A stretch of 24,823 bases of DNA from Chloroflexota bacterium. GTDB taxonomy: Bacteria; Chloroflexota; Dehalococcoidia; Lucifugimonadales; JACPCL1. This document shows positions 5,890-14,000 of this stretch, in pieces. The first letter of the stretch is position 1. The number at the start of each line of letters is the position of its first letter. Under the pieces are notes generated by a model, which was not told the origin of the DNA, made no database searches, and saw only the letters and a list, made by a program, of their open reading frames with translations. The stretch is taken from assembly GCA_016210395.1 (NCBI GenBank), contig JACQUI010000346.1:1-24823 (forward strand), written 5' to 3'. Position numbers and translations under genes: made by a program.

Positions 5890-6798
5890 GTGGCACGGCA
5901 AGGGCTGGGTTTCTTGATTGTTCCTCTGCTGATAGGGGCCGGCGGCGCGTGTGGGGGGGAGATTCTTCCGACCCCAACGGCGGGGGTTCCGAACGTTGCT
6001 ACCTCAGTCAAACCGTTGGAAAGCATACTGGCCGGCGAAGTTTCCTTCGTGGATCTGCAGCCAACCAGTGTCACGGTGCTTGTTGACACCACGATCCCAG
6101 TAGTATGCGCAGCCGCCTACGGCAGCACGACCGGCTATGGCCAGCTTGCAACTGATACCGACATGGCTGGGAGCGGTCATCAAGACCACCACCCGTCACT
6201 TGCCAACCTGCAGCCCAACACCACGTATCACATCCGGCTTCAGGGGGTCGGCCCGGATGGGAGCCTCTATCAGAGCCGGGACTACACCATCCAGACTCCG
6301 CCTGGCAGTGTTCTTCCTCAGGCCACACCAGCGCCGAACGCCAATGCTGGAGACAGGCCCTCCGGGGATAATCTCGCTCTGCTCGCGCACGGCGGCCGGA
6401 TCACCGGGGTGAGCAGTAACTTTGGGGGAGGCGGCAACGCATCCACCTACGGCGCCAATAACGCAATTGACGGCGATCCGACGACGCAGTGGTCCTCAAA
6501 CGGGGACGGTGACAACGCCTGGATTGAGATTACGTTGGCGAGCGAGACGGAGGTTACCGCCATCGGATTTCAGACGCGGACCATGGGTGCTTCAGCTCAA
6601 ATCCTCTCCTTCCAGGTGGTCACAGACCTTGCCGAGACGTACGGCCCCTTCACGCTTTCCGATGCGTCACGCGTCTATTATTTCTCTTTCCCCCGCAGCT
6701 TTCGAGCGTCAAAGCTGCGCTTTGAAGCAGTGCAGACCAACGGTGGAAATACTGGAGCAGCCGAACTAGAGGTCTATGGCCTCGTAGATGGTATGTAG
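5890..6798 (+). CDS. Secreted lipoprotein with fibronectin-III-like and F5/8 type C (discoidin) domains
   Basis: About 302 residues from GTG 5890, or 311 from ATG 5863. GGAAAGGGG lies 7 nt before the GTG, and that start gives a compact signal (MARQGLGFLIVPLLIGAGGAC), so I prefer it. The Cys after GGA could be lipidated, though the lipobox is imperfect. The first half (about 45-140) has strand-rich text with NLQPNTTYHIRLQGVGPDG, typical of fibronectin type III folds. A Pro/Ala-rich linker leads to the C-terminal domain, where NNAIDGDPTTQWSS and WIEITLASETEVTAIGF are hallmarks of F5/8 type C carbohydrate- or surface-binding domains. The protein is probably on the cell surface and binds glycans. 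It is the last gene of the operon, 77 nt after the methyltransferase, and may be only loosely tied to its chemistry. Confidence 0.8.
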   Translation: MARQGLGFLIVPLLIGAGGACGGEILPTPTAGVPNVATSVKPLESILAGEVSFVDLQPTSVTVLVDTTIPVVCAAAYGSTTGYGQLATDTDMAGSGHQDHHPSLANLQPNTTYHIRLQGVGPDGSLYQSRDYTIQTPPGSVLPQATPAPNANAGDRPSGDNLALLAHGGRITGVSSNFGGGGNASTYGANNAIDGDPTTQWSSNGDGDNAWIEITLASETEVTAIGFQTRTMGASAQILSFQVVTDLAETYGPFTLSDASRVYYFSFPRSFRASKLRFEAVQTNGGNTGAAELEVYGLVDGM

Positions 6799-7197
6799 CC
6801 TGATGACCATACCGTAGCTGCCAGCCACTCGCTGCGCTGCCGCCTCCTCCGCGCACATCTCCGTGGTATGCTTGCTCCGTCCAACGAGCCGTGTGCCCAG
6901 TTCCCAGCAGCGCAGCATATGAAGATCCTACAGGACGGCGAGACCGGCAGCGGCTGCGGAGGTACGGCGTGGCGCAGTTGCCACCTTTGCCGGTTCTGCC
7001 CGCAGGGCGACGAAGAGGAAGGCGGCGCGGGCAGCGGTGGCGAGCCTGCTGCTCGGCGACGGAGCGTACCTCGTGCTGCCGGCGTCGAAGTATTGCGAGA
7101 GGGGAAGCGCCAAATGACCAGGCGGGTCTTCTCAAGCTTTCCCCACGGCCCTTGTGGCGAAGCCCAAAGCACTTCAAAAGAAGGCGTGTTCGTATGC
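6799..7197. other. About 400-nt gap between convergent genes, nothing identified
   Basis: The stretch separates the 3' ends of the discoidin lipoprotein and the CaiB-like gene. It is GC-rich and all frames contain Arg/Ala/Ser-rich open stretches without family motifs. I see no hairpin followed by a T run. One minus-strand frame (about 6780-7113, broken by a TAG near 6928) reads slightly more protein-like, but I recognise nothing. Confidence 0.4.
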
Positions 7198-8394
7198 CTA
7201 GAGCACCTTCGCCACCTCAGCCTTCAGAAGACGGTTGATCTCGGGCAGGTTGAAGCCGATCTCCGCCAGGATTTCTCGAGTGTCGCGACCGGGGCGCAGG
7301 GGCGCATCGTGGCGCTTGGAGAAATGGTAGTCGGAGCTTTCGTAGGGCAACGTCGGCAAGGCAAGCTCAACATTGTTGCCCTGGGAATGCAAAAGGCGAT
7401 GAGGGGCTTGAACCTGCGGTTCCTCCAGCACTGTTGCCGGCGTGTTCAATGGGGCCACCGGGATGCCGTTGTCCTCCATGAGGCGCACGAGGCGGCTTCT
7501 CTCCATAGATCGCGCGGCCGCTTCAATGCGTGGGAGGGTTAGCTCCCGGTTCCTGGCCCTTCCCAGGTTGTCCTCCAGATCGGGATTCTCTGCCAAGTCC
7601 TCCAGGTGCAGGGCCTGGCACAGACGTTTCCACTGGGCGTTGCTGGTAACCCCAATGAACACCTGGCGGCCATCGGAGCACTCAAACAGGTCGTAGACTC
7701 CCCATCCGCCGGTGCGGTTCCCGCGGTCCCGTTCTCCCATGGGTTGCGGGGCCTGGCCACTCTGCTGGGCGCCGGCCATGTGCTGGCCCACATAGAAGAG
7801 GGCCGTTTCAAAGAGACCGCCGGTGATCTTCTGGCCTTTTCCTGTGGTCTGGCGCTCCAATAACGCCCCCAAGACGCCAACCACCGCGTACGTGGCTGCT
7901 CCAATATCCACAACGCTTGCTCCCGCGCGCAGGGGTTGCCCCTTCAGGCCCGTCATGTATGCCAGGCCGGACATCATTTGCGCCAGCTCGTCAAGAGAGG
8001 GCTGGTTGCTGTTAGGGCCGCCCAAGAACCCTTTCACGCTGCAGTAGATGATCCGGGGATTGCGCTGGGCAAGCTGGTCATAGCCGATTCCCAGGCGGTC
8101 GGTGGTTCCGGGCCCCATGTTCTCGACCATGACATCCGACCTGTCAGCGAGGCGATGGAAGATCTCCAACCCCTCCGGTTTCTTGAGGTCCAGCACGATA
8201 CTGCGTTTATTGCGGTTGAAGAAGAAGAAGCTGCCATTTCGCACCGTGCCAATGCGGCTGGGCTCCAGCGCATCCGGCGGCTCTACCTTTATGACGTCGG
8301 CCCCCATGTCTGCGAGGATGAGCCCGGCGGAGGGCCCAGCCACGATCTGTGATAGCTCCAGCACGCGAATGTTGCGCAGAGGAAGCGTGGTCAT
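7198..8394 (-). CDS. CaiB/BaiF family (family III) CoA-transferase
   Basis: A 398-residue protein of the usual length for formyl-CoA-transferase-like enzymes, which move CoA between acyl-CoA thioesters and carboxylic acids in the cytosol. Family features are RVLELSQIVAGPSAGLILADMGADVIKVE at the N terminus, LDLKKPEG, DVMVENMGPG, and the catalytic aspartate in SLDELAQMMSGLAYMTG (Asp135, matching Asp169 of formyl-CoA transferase). A DLFECSDGRQVFIGV segment follows in the second half. The ATG has AGGAG upstream at suitable spacing. It lies 198 nt after the CcsB gene with a candidate promoter in between, so it need not share the cytochrome transcript. Its acid substrate cannot be read from sequence; close relatives include succinyl-, oxalate- and carnitine-specific enzymes. 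Confidence 0.93.
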   Translation of the reverse strand: MTTLPLRNIRVLELSQIVAGPSAGLILADMGADVIKVEPPDALEPSRIGTVRNGSFFFFNRNKRSIVLDLKKPEGLEIFHRLADRSDVMVENMGPGTTDRLGIGYDQLAQRNPRIIYCSVKGFLGGPNSNQPSLDELAQMMSGLAYMTGLKGQPLRAGASVVDIGAATYAVVGVLGALLERQTTGKGQKITGGLFETALFYVGQHMAGAQQSGQAPQPMGERDRGNRTGGWGVYDLFECSDGRQVFIGVTSNAQWKRLCQALHLEDLAENPDLEDNLGRARNRELTLPRIEAAARSMERSRLVRLMEDNGIPVAPLNTPATVLEEPQVQAPHRLLHSQGNNVELALPTLPYESSDYHFSKRHDAPLRPGRDTREILAEIGFNLPEINRLLKAEVAKVL

Positions 8395-8432
8395 AACAGT
8401 GCTCCTGTGAGGTACAATTTTCAGGCGCGAGT

Positions 8433-8451
8433 ATTATCCCACTGTTGTCAA
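8433..8451 (-). promoter_or_regulatory. Candidate promoter for the CaiB-like gene
   Basis: On the minus strand GATAAT (8438 to 8433) is preceded by TGG, giving an extended -10 pattern about 40 nt before the start codon. A TTGACA lies nearby (8451 to 8446) but is too close to act as the matching -35. Fit is partial. Confidence 0.3.
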
Positions 8452-8490
8452 TATGCGTCACTGAATAGAGGTACACCCTACGAAAATGAT

Positions 8491-8518
8491 GCAAAAGGAT
8501 CAGTTTTTCGTCTTTTGC
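8491..8518 (-). terminator. Weak hairpin downstream of the CcsB gene
   Basis: GCAAAAG and CTTTTGC form a 7-bp inverted repeat around a 14-nt loop, about 75-100 nt after the CcsB stop. The following minus-strand sequence is moderately T-rich (ATCATTTTCG). It could be a weak terminator separating the cytochrome cluster from the CaiB-like gene. Confidence 0.25.
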
Positions 8519-8592
8519 GACAACCTGGTCCTTGCCTCGCTCACGCACAGACTCAGTGACAGTTTCCCAGGAGGATGGGCTGCCACTTTTGC

Positions 8593-9432
8593 CTACGGGT
8601 TCGTGTAGATCCAGTGGGGGCTGGAGGCCAGCAGGCGCAGGGCAACGAAGAGGAAGGCGGAGAGGGCGAGCGCGCCGAGGTTGGCCCGCGCCCACTTCGC
8701 GGCGTGCCATCCGCCCATGCGGTGCAGGTGCAGCAGGCCGCCGTAAATGACCCAGGTGGCCAGCGCCCACGTCTCCACAGGGTCCCAGCTCCAGTACGCG
8801 CCCCAGGCGGTGTTGGCCCACACTGCGCCTGTGGCGATGACCACCGCCAGCACCAGGAAGCCCAGGGAGACCAGCCGCACGCTCAGGTCCTCCAGCGCGA
8901 ATTGCCCTGCCCCCGCGTCTTCCGTCGAGGGCCCCAGCGCCGCGACAACCGCAGTCTTGGCGCGCCGCAGGTACACCAGGGACGCGCCTGCGCCGACGAC
9001 CAGGCTCGCCAGCGCGACCTTGGCCATGCCGACGTGAACCCACAGCCACATGCTTCGCATGGCCGGCGACTGGAACTGCGGGGCCGATGCGCTCAGGACA
9101 CCGCTGCCCAGCAGGAGCAAGGCTCCAGGCGCGGCCAGCACGCCCGCCGGCCGGAGCTGGGGCAGCCGCCACTGGACGGCGAGGAACAGGGCCAGCAGCA
9201 CCCAGGCGTAGGAGGCCAGGGCCTCGTAGAGGCCCAGGTAGGGGCCGTGGCCGGTGGTGGTCCAGCGCGCCAGCAGGGCAACGGTCAGCAAGGCCAGCGC
9301 CAGGGCGGTGGCGGCGACGCCCCAGACAGCGAGGCGCTGCCTGCCGAAGCTGGCCCCGCCGGCGAAGAGGAGCGATGCGCCCCCTGTTGCGACGAGGGCG
9401 GCCCAGTACAGCGTGTGTGCGAAACCGATCAT
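8593..9432 (-). CDS. ccsB: Cytochrome c biogenesis protein CcsB/CcsA (System II haem-handling subunit)
   Basis: A 279-residue polytopic membrane protein with about eight hydrophobic segments. The tryptophan-rich WWD signature WGAYWSWDPVETWALATW lies at residues 210-227 between two helices. Likely haem-ligand histidines are His62 (GHGPYLGLYE), His133 (WVHVGMA) and His235/237 (LLHLHRM). With ResB/Ccs1 it moves haem across the membrane and joins it to CXXCH motifs of exported apocytochromes. The start has GAGAGGCGG upstream. It follows ResB on the same strand after a 233-nt gap filled with palindromic repeats. Naming in this family is mixed (CcsA/CcsB/ResC), so the symbol is by convention. The neighbouring genes encode 22 CXXCH motifs that need this system. 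Confidence 0.92.
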   Translation of the reverse strand: MIGFAHTLYWAALVATGGASLLFAGGASFGRQRLAVWGVAATALALALLTVALLARWTTTGHGPYLGLYEALASYAWVLLALFLAVQWRLPQLRPAGVLAAPGALLLLGSGVLSASAPQFQSPAMRSMWLWVHVGMAKVALASLVVGAGASLVYLRRAKTAVVAALGPSTEDAGAGQFALEDLSVRLVSLGFLVLAVVIATGAVWANTAWGAYWSWDPVETWALATWVIYGGLLHLHRMGGWHAAKWARANLGALALSAFLFVALRLLASSPHWIYTNP

Positions 9433-9665
9433 CCCATCCGCCTCTCAGAGGCCCTGCGGGGCAGGCAGCCCCTTTCGTGGTTCGACAAGCTCACCACGAA
9501 CGGGCGCTCGATTCGACACGCATGGCGTTCGCCCTCACCCGCTCCGATTGCATCGGGGCGGCCTCTCCCAGGGGGACACGGGCAGGGAGACCCTGCCCTA
9601 CGGATGCGCTCCTACGGTCGCGGCCGAGTGACCTTTCCCAGGGGAGAGGTATGGAGAGCGTCTCT
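9433..9665. repeat. Palindromic dispersed-repeat mosaic between ResB and CcsB genes
   Basis: The gap holds three perfect inverted repeats in a row: TTCGTGGT/ACCACGAA (9474-9481, 9493-9500), CCGAT/ATCGG around TGC (9544-9556), and GGGCAGGG/CCCTGCCC with a 3-nt loop (9580-9587, 9591-9598). The second, with its preceding CCTCACC, recurs at 17577-17600. The content resembles REP-like intergenic repeats and contains no gene. Confidence 0.6.
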
Positions 9666-11042
9666 CTATTGTCTCACAGGTGGGGAGACGCTTGCCGCAA
9701 GCGCGCGCAGATCGCGCTCCAGGCGGTCGCGAGGGCCGGGGCCTTGCAGCGACAGCCGCCAGCCATCCCCGTTGCAAGAGAGGAAGACCCAGCGTGGCGA
9801 GACGAAGAGCGCCAGTGTCAAGCCGAGAATGGCCAGCAGCGCTCCTGCCAGCAACACGGGGTAGCCCACGTCGCGGCTCACCATGAAGAGCGCCCAGGGG
9901 CGGACCCCCGCGAACTCCAGCGTGCCGCCGGCCAAAGGCATCTTGGCCCCCATGTCCACGCGTTCACGGGCCGCGCCAGGAGCGCTCCTTTCGGGGCGCA
10001 TCTCCAGCCACACCGATGCGCCGGGCTTACCTTCCAGCGCGGACCGCCAGTCGCCAGACATCTCGGCCTGGAAGGAGGCGTCCGTCCCCGGCACGTTGAA
10101 CCGGTTGACCAGTCTGCCGCTCACCTCGAAAAAATTGAGGTAGCCTTCTGCGGGCTGGGAATCGCTGTTCGGGGTGTACCGCAGGAGCGCCGCCGGGCCG
10201 AGGGGGCTGCCCAGTGTAAGCGTGGTTGCTCCCACTCGCAGCGACCCGTTCCTGCCGATGTCCCCTGCGTCCTCGCCGCCGCTGCCGCTGTTCAGGGCTG
10301 CGTTGGCTGAGATGCTCTTGACGGAGCCGTCGGGCCAGAAGGTCAGTGACAGGTCTTCAACGTACGCCGTCAGCATCGGCTGGCTGGATGCAAGTGGGCC
10401 GCTCCTCTGCTGGGCATAGCCATTGCGCTCTTGAAAGACCTGGCCAGGGGCAAGCTCCACGTAGCCAACAAAACGCGTCGCGGCGCTCAGGAATGCGCCC
10501 GCGATCAGCACTAGCAGACCGGCGTGGAAGAGCAACGATCCCCACGGCCCGATCGCGCCCGTGCGGGCGGCAATCCCCAGCCCCTGCGTGGCGACCGCGT
10601 AGCGCTTGCTTCGAAGCATGGACTCGACGTTGGCGGGGACGTCCGAGGAGGCTGCGAGGCTTACCTCGGCGCGCGGCCCCCTGGGAGACGCGCCGCGCCT
10701 TGCCAGCCGCCATGCCCTGCGGGAGACGGAGACGGAGAGGGCGAGAGCCAAGACGACGCTGATGGCCCAGAACCAGGGCATGGATGCGACGCGGTCCAGA
10801 CCCGTGGTTTCGGCCAGGCGGGCGATGAAGGGGTAGCGCGCCCGCCACATCGTGTACTGCAGATCGGTCGCCACGCCCCGCTGGGGCAGGGCGGCCTGGA
10901 CGGCCAGGCTGAAGAGCAGCAGGCCCATGAGGGCCAGGGCTATGTTGTGGGAGGCAAGCACGGCCAGGATGCGGCTTACGAGCCGGGCGGCCATCGGCCT
11001 CGCCCCGCGCTTTCCGTTCTTCGATATGGCAATGGCTACCAT
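9666..11042 (-). CDS. resB: Cytochrome c biogenesis protein ResB/Ccs1 (System II)
   Basis: About 458 residues. Three N-terminal hydrophobic segments (ILAVLASHNIALALMGLLLF; WFWAISVVLALALSV; LLFHAGLLVLIAGAF), a large extracytoplasmic domain, and a final helix (VLLAGALLAILGLTLALFV) give the ResB layout. The conserved FHAGLLVLIAGAF segment holds the haem-associated His. ResB partners with CcsB in the haem lyase, keeping apocytochrome cysteines and haem ready for ligation. I chose ATG 11042 because it has GGAAG at useful spacing and leaves 13 nt after the preceding stop; an ATG at 11090 would overlap that gene, and ATG 10994 is also possible. Close spacing to the 1493-residue cytochrome gene indicates co-transcription. 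Confidence 0.92.
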   Translation of the reverse strand: MVAIAISKNGKRGARPMAARLVSRILAVLASHNIALALMGLLLFSLAVQAALPQRGVATDLQYTMWRARYPFIARLAETTGLDRVASMPWFWAISVVLALALSVSVSRRAWRLARRGASPRGPRAEVSLAASSDVPANVESMLRSKRYAVATQGLGIAARTGAIGPWGSLLFHAGLLVLIAGAFLSAATRFVGYVELAPGQVFQERNGYAQQRSGPLASSQPMLTAYVEDLSLTFWPDGSVKSISANAALNSGSGGEDAGDIGRNGSLRVGATTLTLGSPLGPAALLRYTPNSDSQPAEGYLNFFEVSGRLVNRFNVPGTDASFQAEMSGDWRSALEGKPGASVWLEMRPERSAPGAARERVDMGAKMPLAGGTLEFAGVRPWALFMVSRDVGYPVLLAGALLAILGLTLALFVSPRWVFLSCNGDGWRLSLQGPGPRDRLERDLRALAASVSPPVRQ

Positions 11043-11055
11043 GAACGCACTTCCA

Positions 11056-14000
11056 TTACCTGCAAGTGTCCATGGCCGTGCCGCAATCATCCCGAGTCCA
11101 TTGGCCGCTTGCCCGCCATGTATCTACAGTGGTAAGCCCGCCGGAGTACGGACGGTTGATGTAGGGGGTGCCGTCGCCGGTAAACCCAAGCAGATGGTCA
11201 CGATAGTAGCCGTGTGTTACTGCCACATGGCAGTCCATACACACAATGGGATTGTCGTTGTACGCCTTGTTCCGGGCCCCCACCATGAGGCCGTGAAGAT
11301 TATTGCCTCCTCCTGAGAATCCAGTATTGCTCGCCCCCCCGCTCCCGGGTCCGTACGTGCTCCATGCATGACATTTGAAGCACAGGTGGTTCTGGGTCCC
11401 ACTCCGTCCTGTCGTCCGATCCCACTGACCTTTCAAAATAAAGGAGTTGGTGGAGCCATGTGGCCCCGCAGGGTCCGTGGGCGTCTCGCTGGCGTGGCAA
11501 TCGTTGCACACCATGCGGCTTGTGGGCGTGAACCCTCCGATGAGGCTGGAAGCGTAGGATGTGCCGTTCCACAATTGAAAGGGGTTCTTTCCCACAGCCA
11601 TCACGGGCATGTAGGACGGGTTCAGCGGGTTGAACTCCTTGGCCACGTCAGTCTGTGGGAAGCCCCCGCTGGGCGTGGTCGGCGGAGACGTTCCCCAAGC
11701 CCACGAAGAGTGGCATTTGAAGCACAGCTCGTACATGTAGGTGACGGGGCTCACGGTGGAAAAACTGCTCGGCGTGGTCCAGGCCCCGGTATAGGAAGGC
11801 GATACGCCCCAGACGCCCTGTTGTGGCCCGAAGGCGTAGGCGCTGCCCACCGTATGGTTGCCCGCAGCCGCGTAGTGGGGGTTGTGGCAATCCGCGCATG
11901 AGACGTGCCGGTTGGCGCCGGAGAAGCTGGACGGGCTCTTCGTGTCCCACTCCGAAAGGGCGTGCAGGACGGACGTGGTGGAGATGGGCATCTTGTACGT
12001 CTTGTTGAACTGCGCCTGGATGTTGGGCGCGCCGGTGCCGTCGTGGCAGGTGAAGCACACCTGCTCCTGGGGCCACTGCTTGTACAGAGTGCTGGGCGAT
12101 TGTGCCGTGTGCACGCGGTGGCAAGCGGCGCAAGCGGACGTATCCGCCGAGTAGGGCTGGTGGAAATTGTGCGCAGGCGGCCCAGGGGTTGGAGTGGGGG
12201 GTGGCGCTATCTGGACTATGATCTGAGTCTCCGGGTGCTCGTATGTCAAAACGGTCCCATTGTTGGTCAACCGGAAGTAGTAGGCGACGCCATCACCTGC
12301 ATTGTTGTTCGCCTGAACGCTAAACTCAATCTCCGCATGGGAGCTTGCGTTGAGGGTGAAGGTTGCGCTGGCCGGGTTCTGAGTATCATAGGCAATGCCC
12401 GTTTGCGCTGTCCCGACGCCTGTGCCCAGACCGAAATTGCCGGTAGCGATGGCAGCGCCGTTGGTGAACTGGGTGGTGTCGGAGACAAAGAAGGCTGGCG
12501 CGCCGGAAGCGGTGGGAACGGCAGCATAGCCAGACCCGGGCGTGCTTGTCCACTCCAACCGCGGTGTCCAGGTCGTGTTCGTGCCTCCGTTGTTGTAGAG
12601 CTGGTACCGCACCCGGAAGTTCGTGTTCCTAGGAACGGACGTGGCGGGCGTGTCCGCAGAAGCATACCATGTCATGGCTGCCAGCGCATTGTCTTTGCCA
12701 ATGCGGTAATGGTCCGAGCAAAGGGAACACGGCGACTGCATAGTGATCTGGGCTTCTGCCACGTCGTAGCTGTTGAGCGCAGACCCGCCGCTGGTTAGCC
12801 GGAAGTAGTACGAGGAACCCAACACAGCGTTGGCATTGGCCCGAATATTGAACTCCACCTCGGTGTACGCTCCGCTGTTGAGGCCAATTGAGGCTGCCGC
12901 CGGGTTCTCGGCGTCGTAGGCGATGCCCCCCTGGGCAATCCCTGTTCCAGCTCCCAAGCCGAAGTTGCCAGTGGCAATGGCAGCCCCGCTGTCATACCAC
13001 AAGGTGTTTGCCACATAGAAAGCGTCAGCCCCTGAAGTTGCCGGCACGGCCGCATAGCCGGAACCCGAGGTGGCGGTCCAATCCAGGCGGGGTGTCCACG
13101 TAGCGTTCAACTCCCCGTCGTTGTACAACTGGAAGCGGACGCGGAAGCCAGCCTCACGTGCAATCCCGGTGGCAGGCGAGTTGGTAGCCGCGTGCCAGGT
13201 CATGGTGGTCAGGTCGCCGTCCTGGCCAATGCGGTACTTGGCCTGGCGCACGACGCCCGGCGTCTGCAGCTTGACCAGGGCGTCTGAAACGTCGTAGCCA
13301 TCCAGCAGCGCCCCGCCGTTGGTGAGGCGAAAGTAGTAGGTGGCGCCGAGGGTCGCGTTGGAGTTCGCTTGAACGCTGAACTCTATCTCAGTGTAAGAGT
13401 TTGCGTTCAAAGTGAACGTTGCGCCGACTGGGTTCTGGGTATCATATGCAATGCCCGCCTGGGCGGAGCCCGTGCCGGCGCCCAGGGCGAAGTTGCCCGT
13501 GGCAATGCTTGCGCCATTAGTGTATTGAGCGGTATCTGCCACAAAGAAGGCAGGTGCGCCCGAGGCGGTGGGGACTGCGGCGTAGCCTGACCCCTGAGTG
13601 GCGGTCCACTCTAACGTTGGCGTCAACGTTTTGTTGGCAGCCCCGTTGTTGTAAAGCTGGAACCGGACTCGGAAGTTGGTGTTCCGGGGCATTCCTGAAG
13701 CCAGCGCGTCCGTGTTCGCGTACCACGTCATTGCTGTTAGAGGACTGTCTTGCCCTATACGATAGTGAGCCTGGCGCACCAGGCCTACCAGGGCCTGCAT
13801 CGTGATCTGAGCGTCGCCAGTCTCATAGGCAGTGAGCGCGGCGCCCGCGTTTGTAAGGCGGAAGTAGTACGTGGATCCCTGAGCAGCGTTGCTGTTCCCC
13901 TGGATGTTGAACTCAATCTCGGTGTAGCTGTTGGCGTTCAATGTGAAGGCCGCGCCAGCGGGGTTCTGTGTGTCGTAGGCCGCGCCGGCCTGGGCGCTGC

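Noticed and set aside
5815..5922. Short open frame beginning MLTWWDG after the methyltransferase stop
   Set aside because: It overlaps the discoidin gene start in another frame, has no ribosome binding site and no recognisable motif.
6928..7113. Minus-strand 61-codon frame between convergent genes as a gene remnant
   Set aside because: The composition is partly protein-like, but I could match no family and the frame ends in a TAG. Evidence is too thin to call a pseudogene.
8575..9864. 429-codon plus-strand open frame rich in Gln/Gly/Arg
   Set aside because: It is antisense to ccsB and crosses into resB, with low-complexity composition and no family signature.
11905..12798. 297-codon plus-strand open frame
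   Set aside because: It lies antisense to the giant cytochrome gene and shows no recognisable motif.
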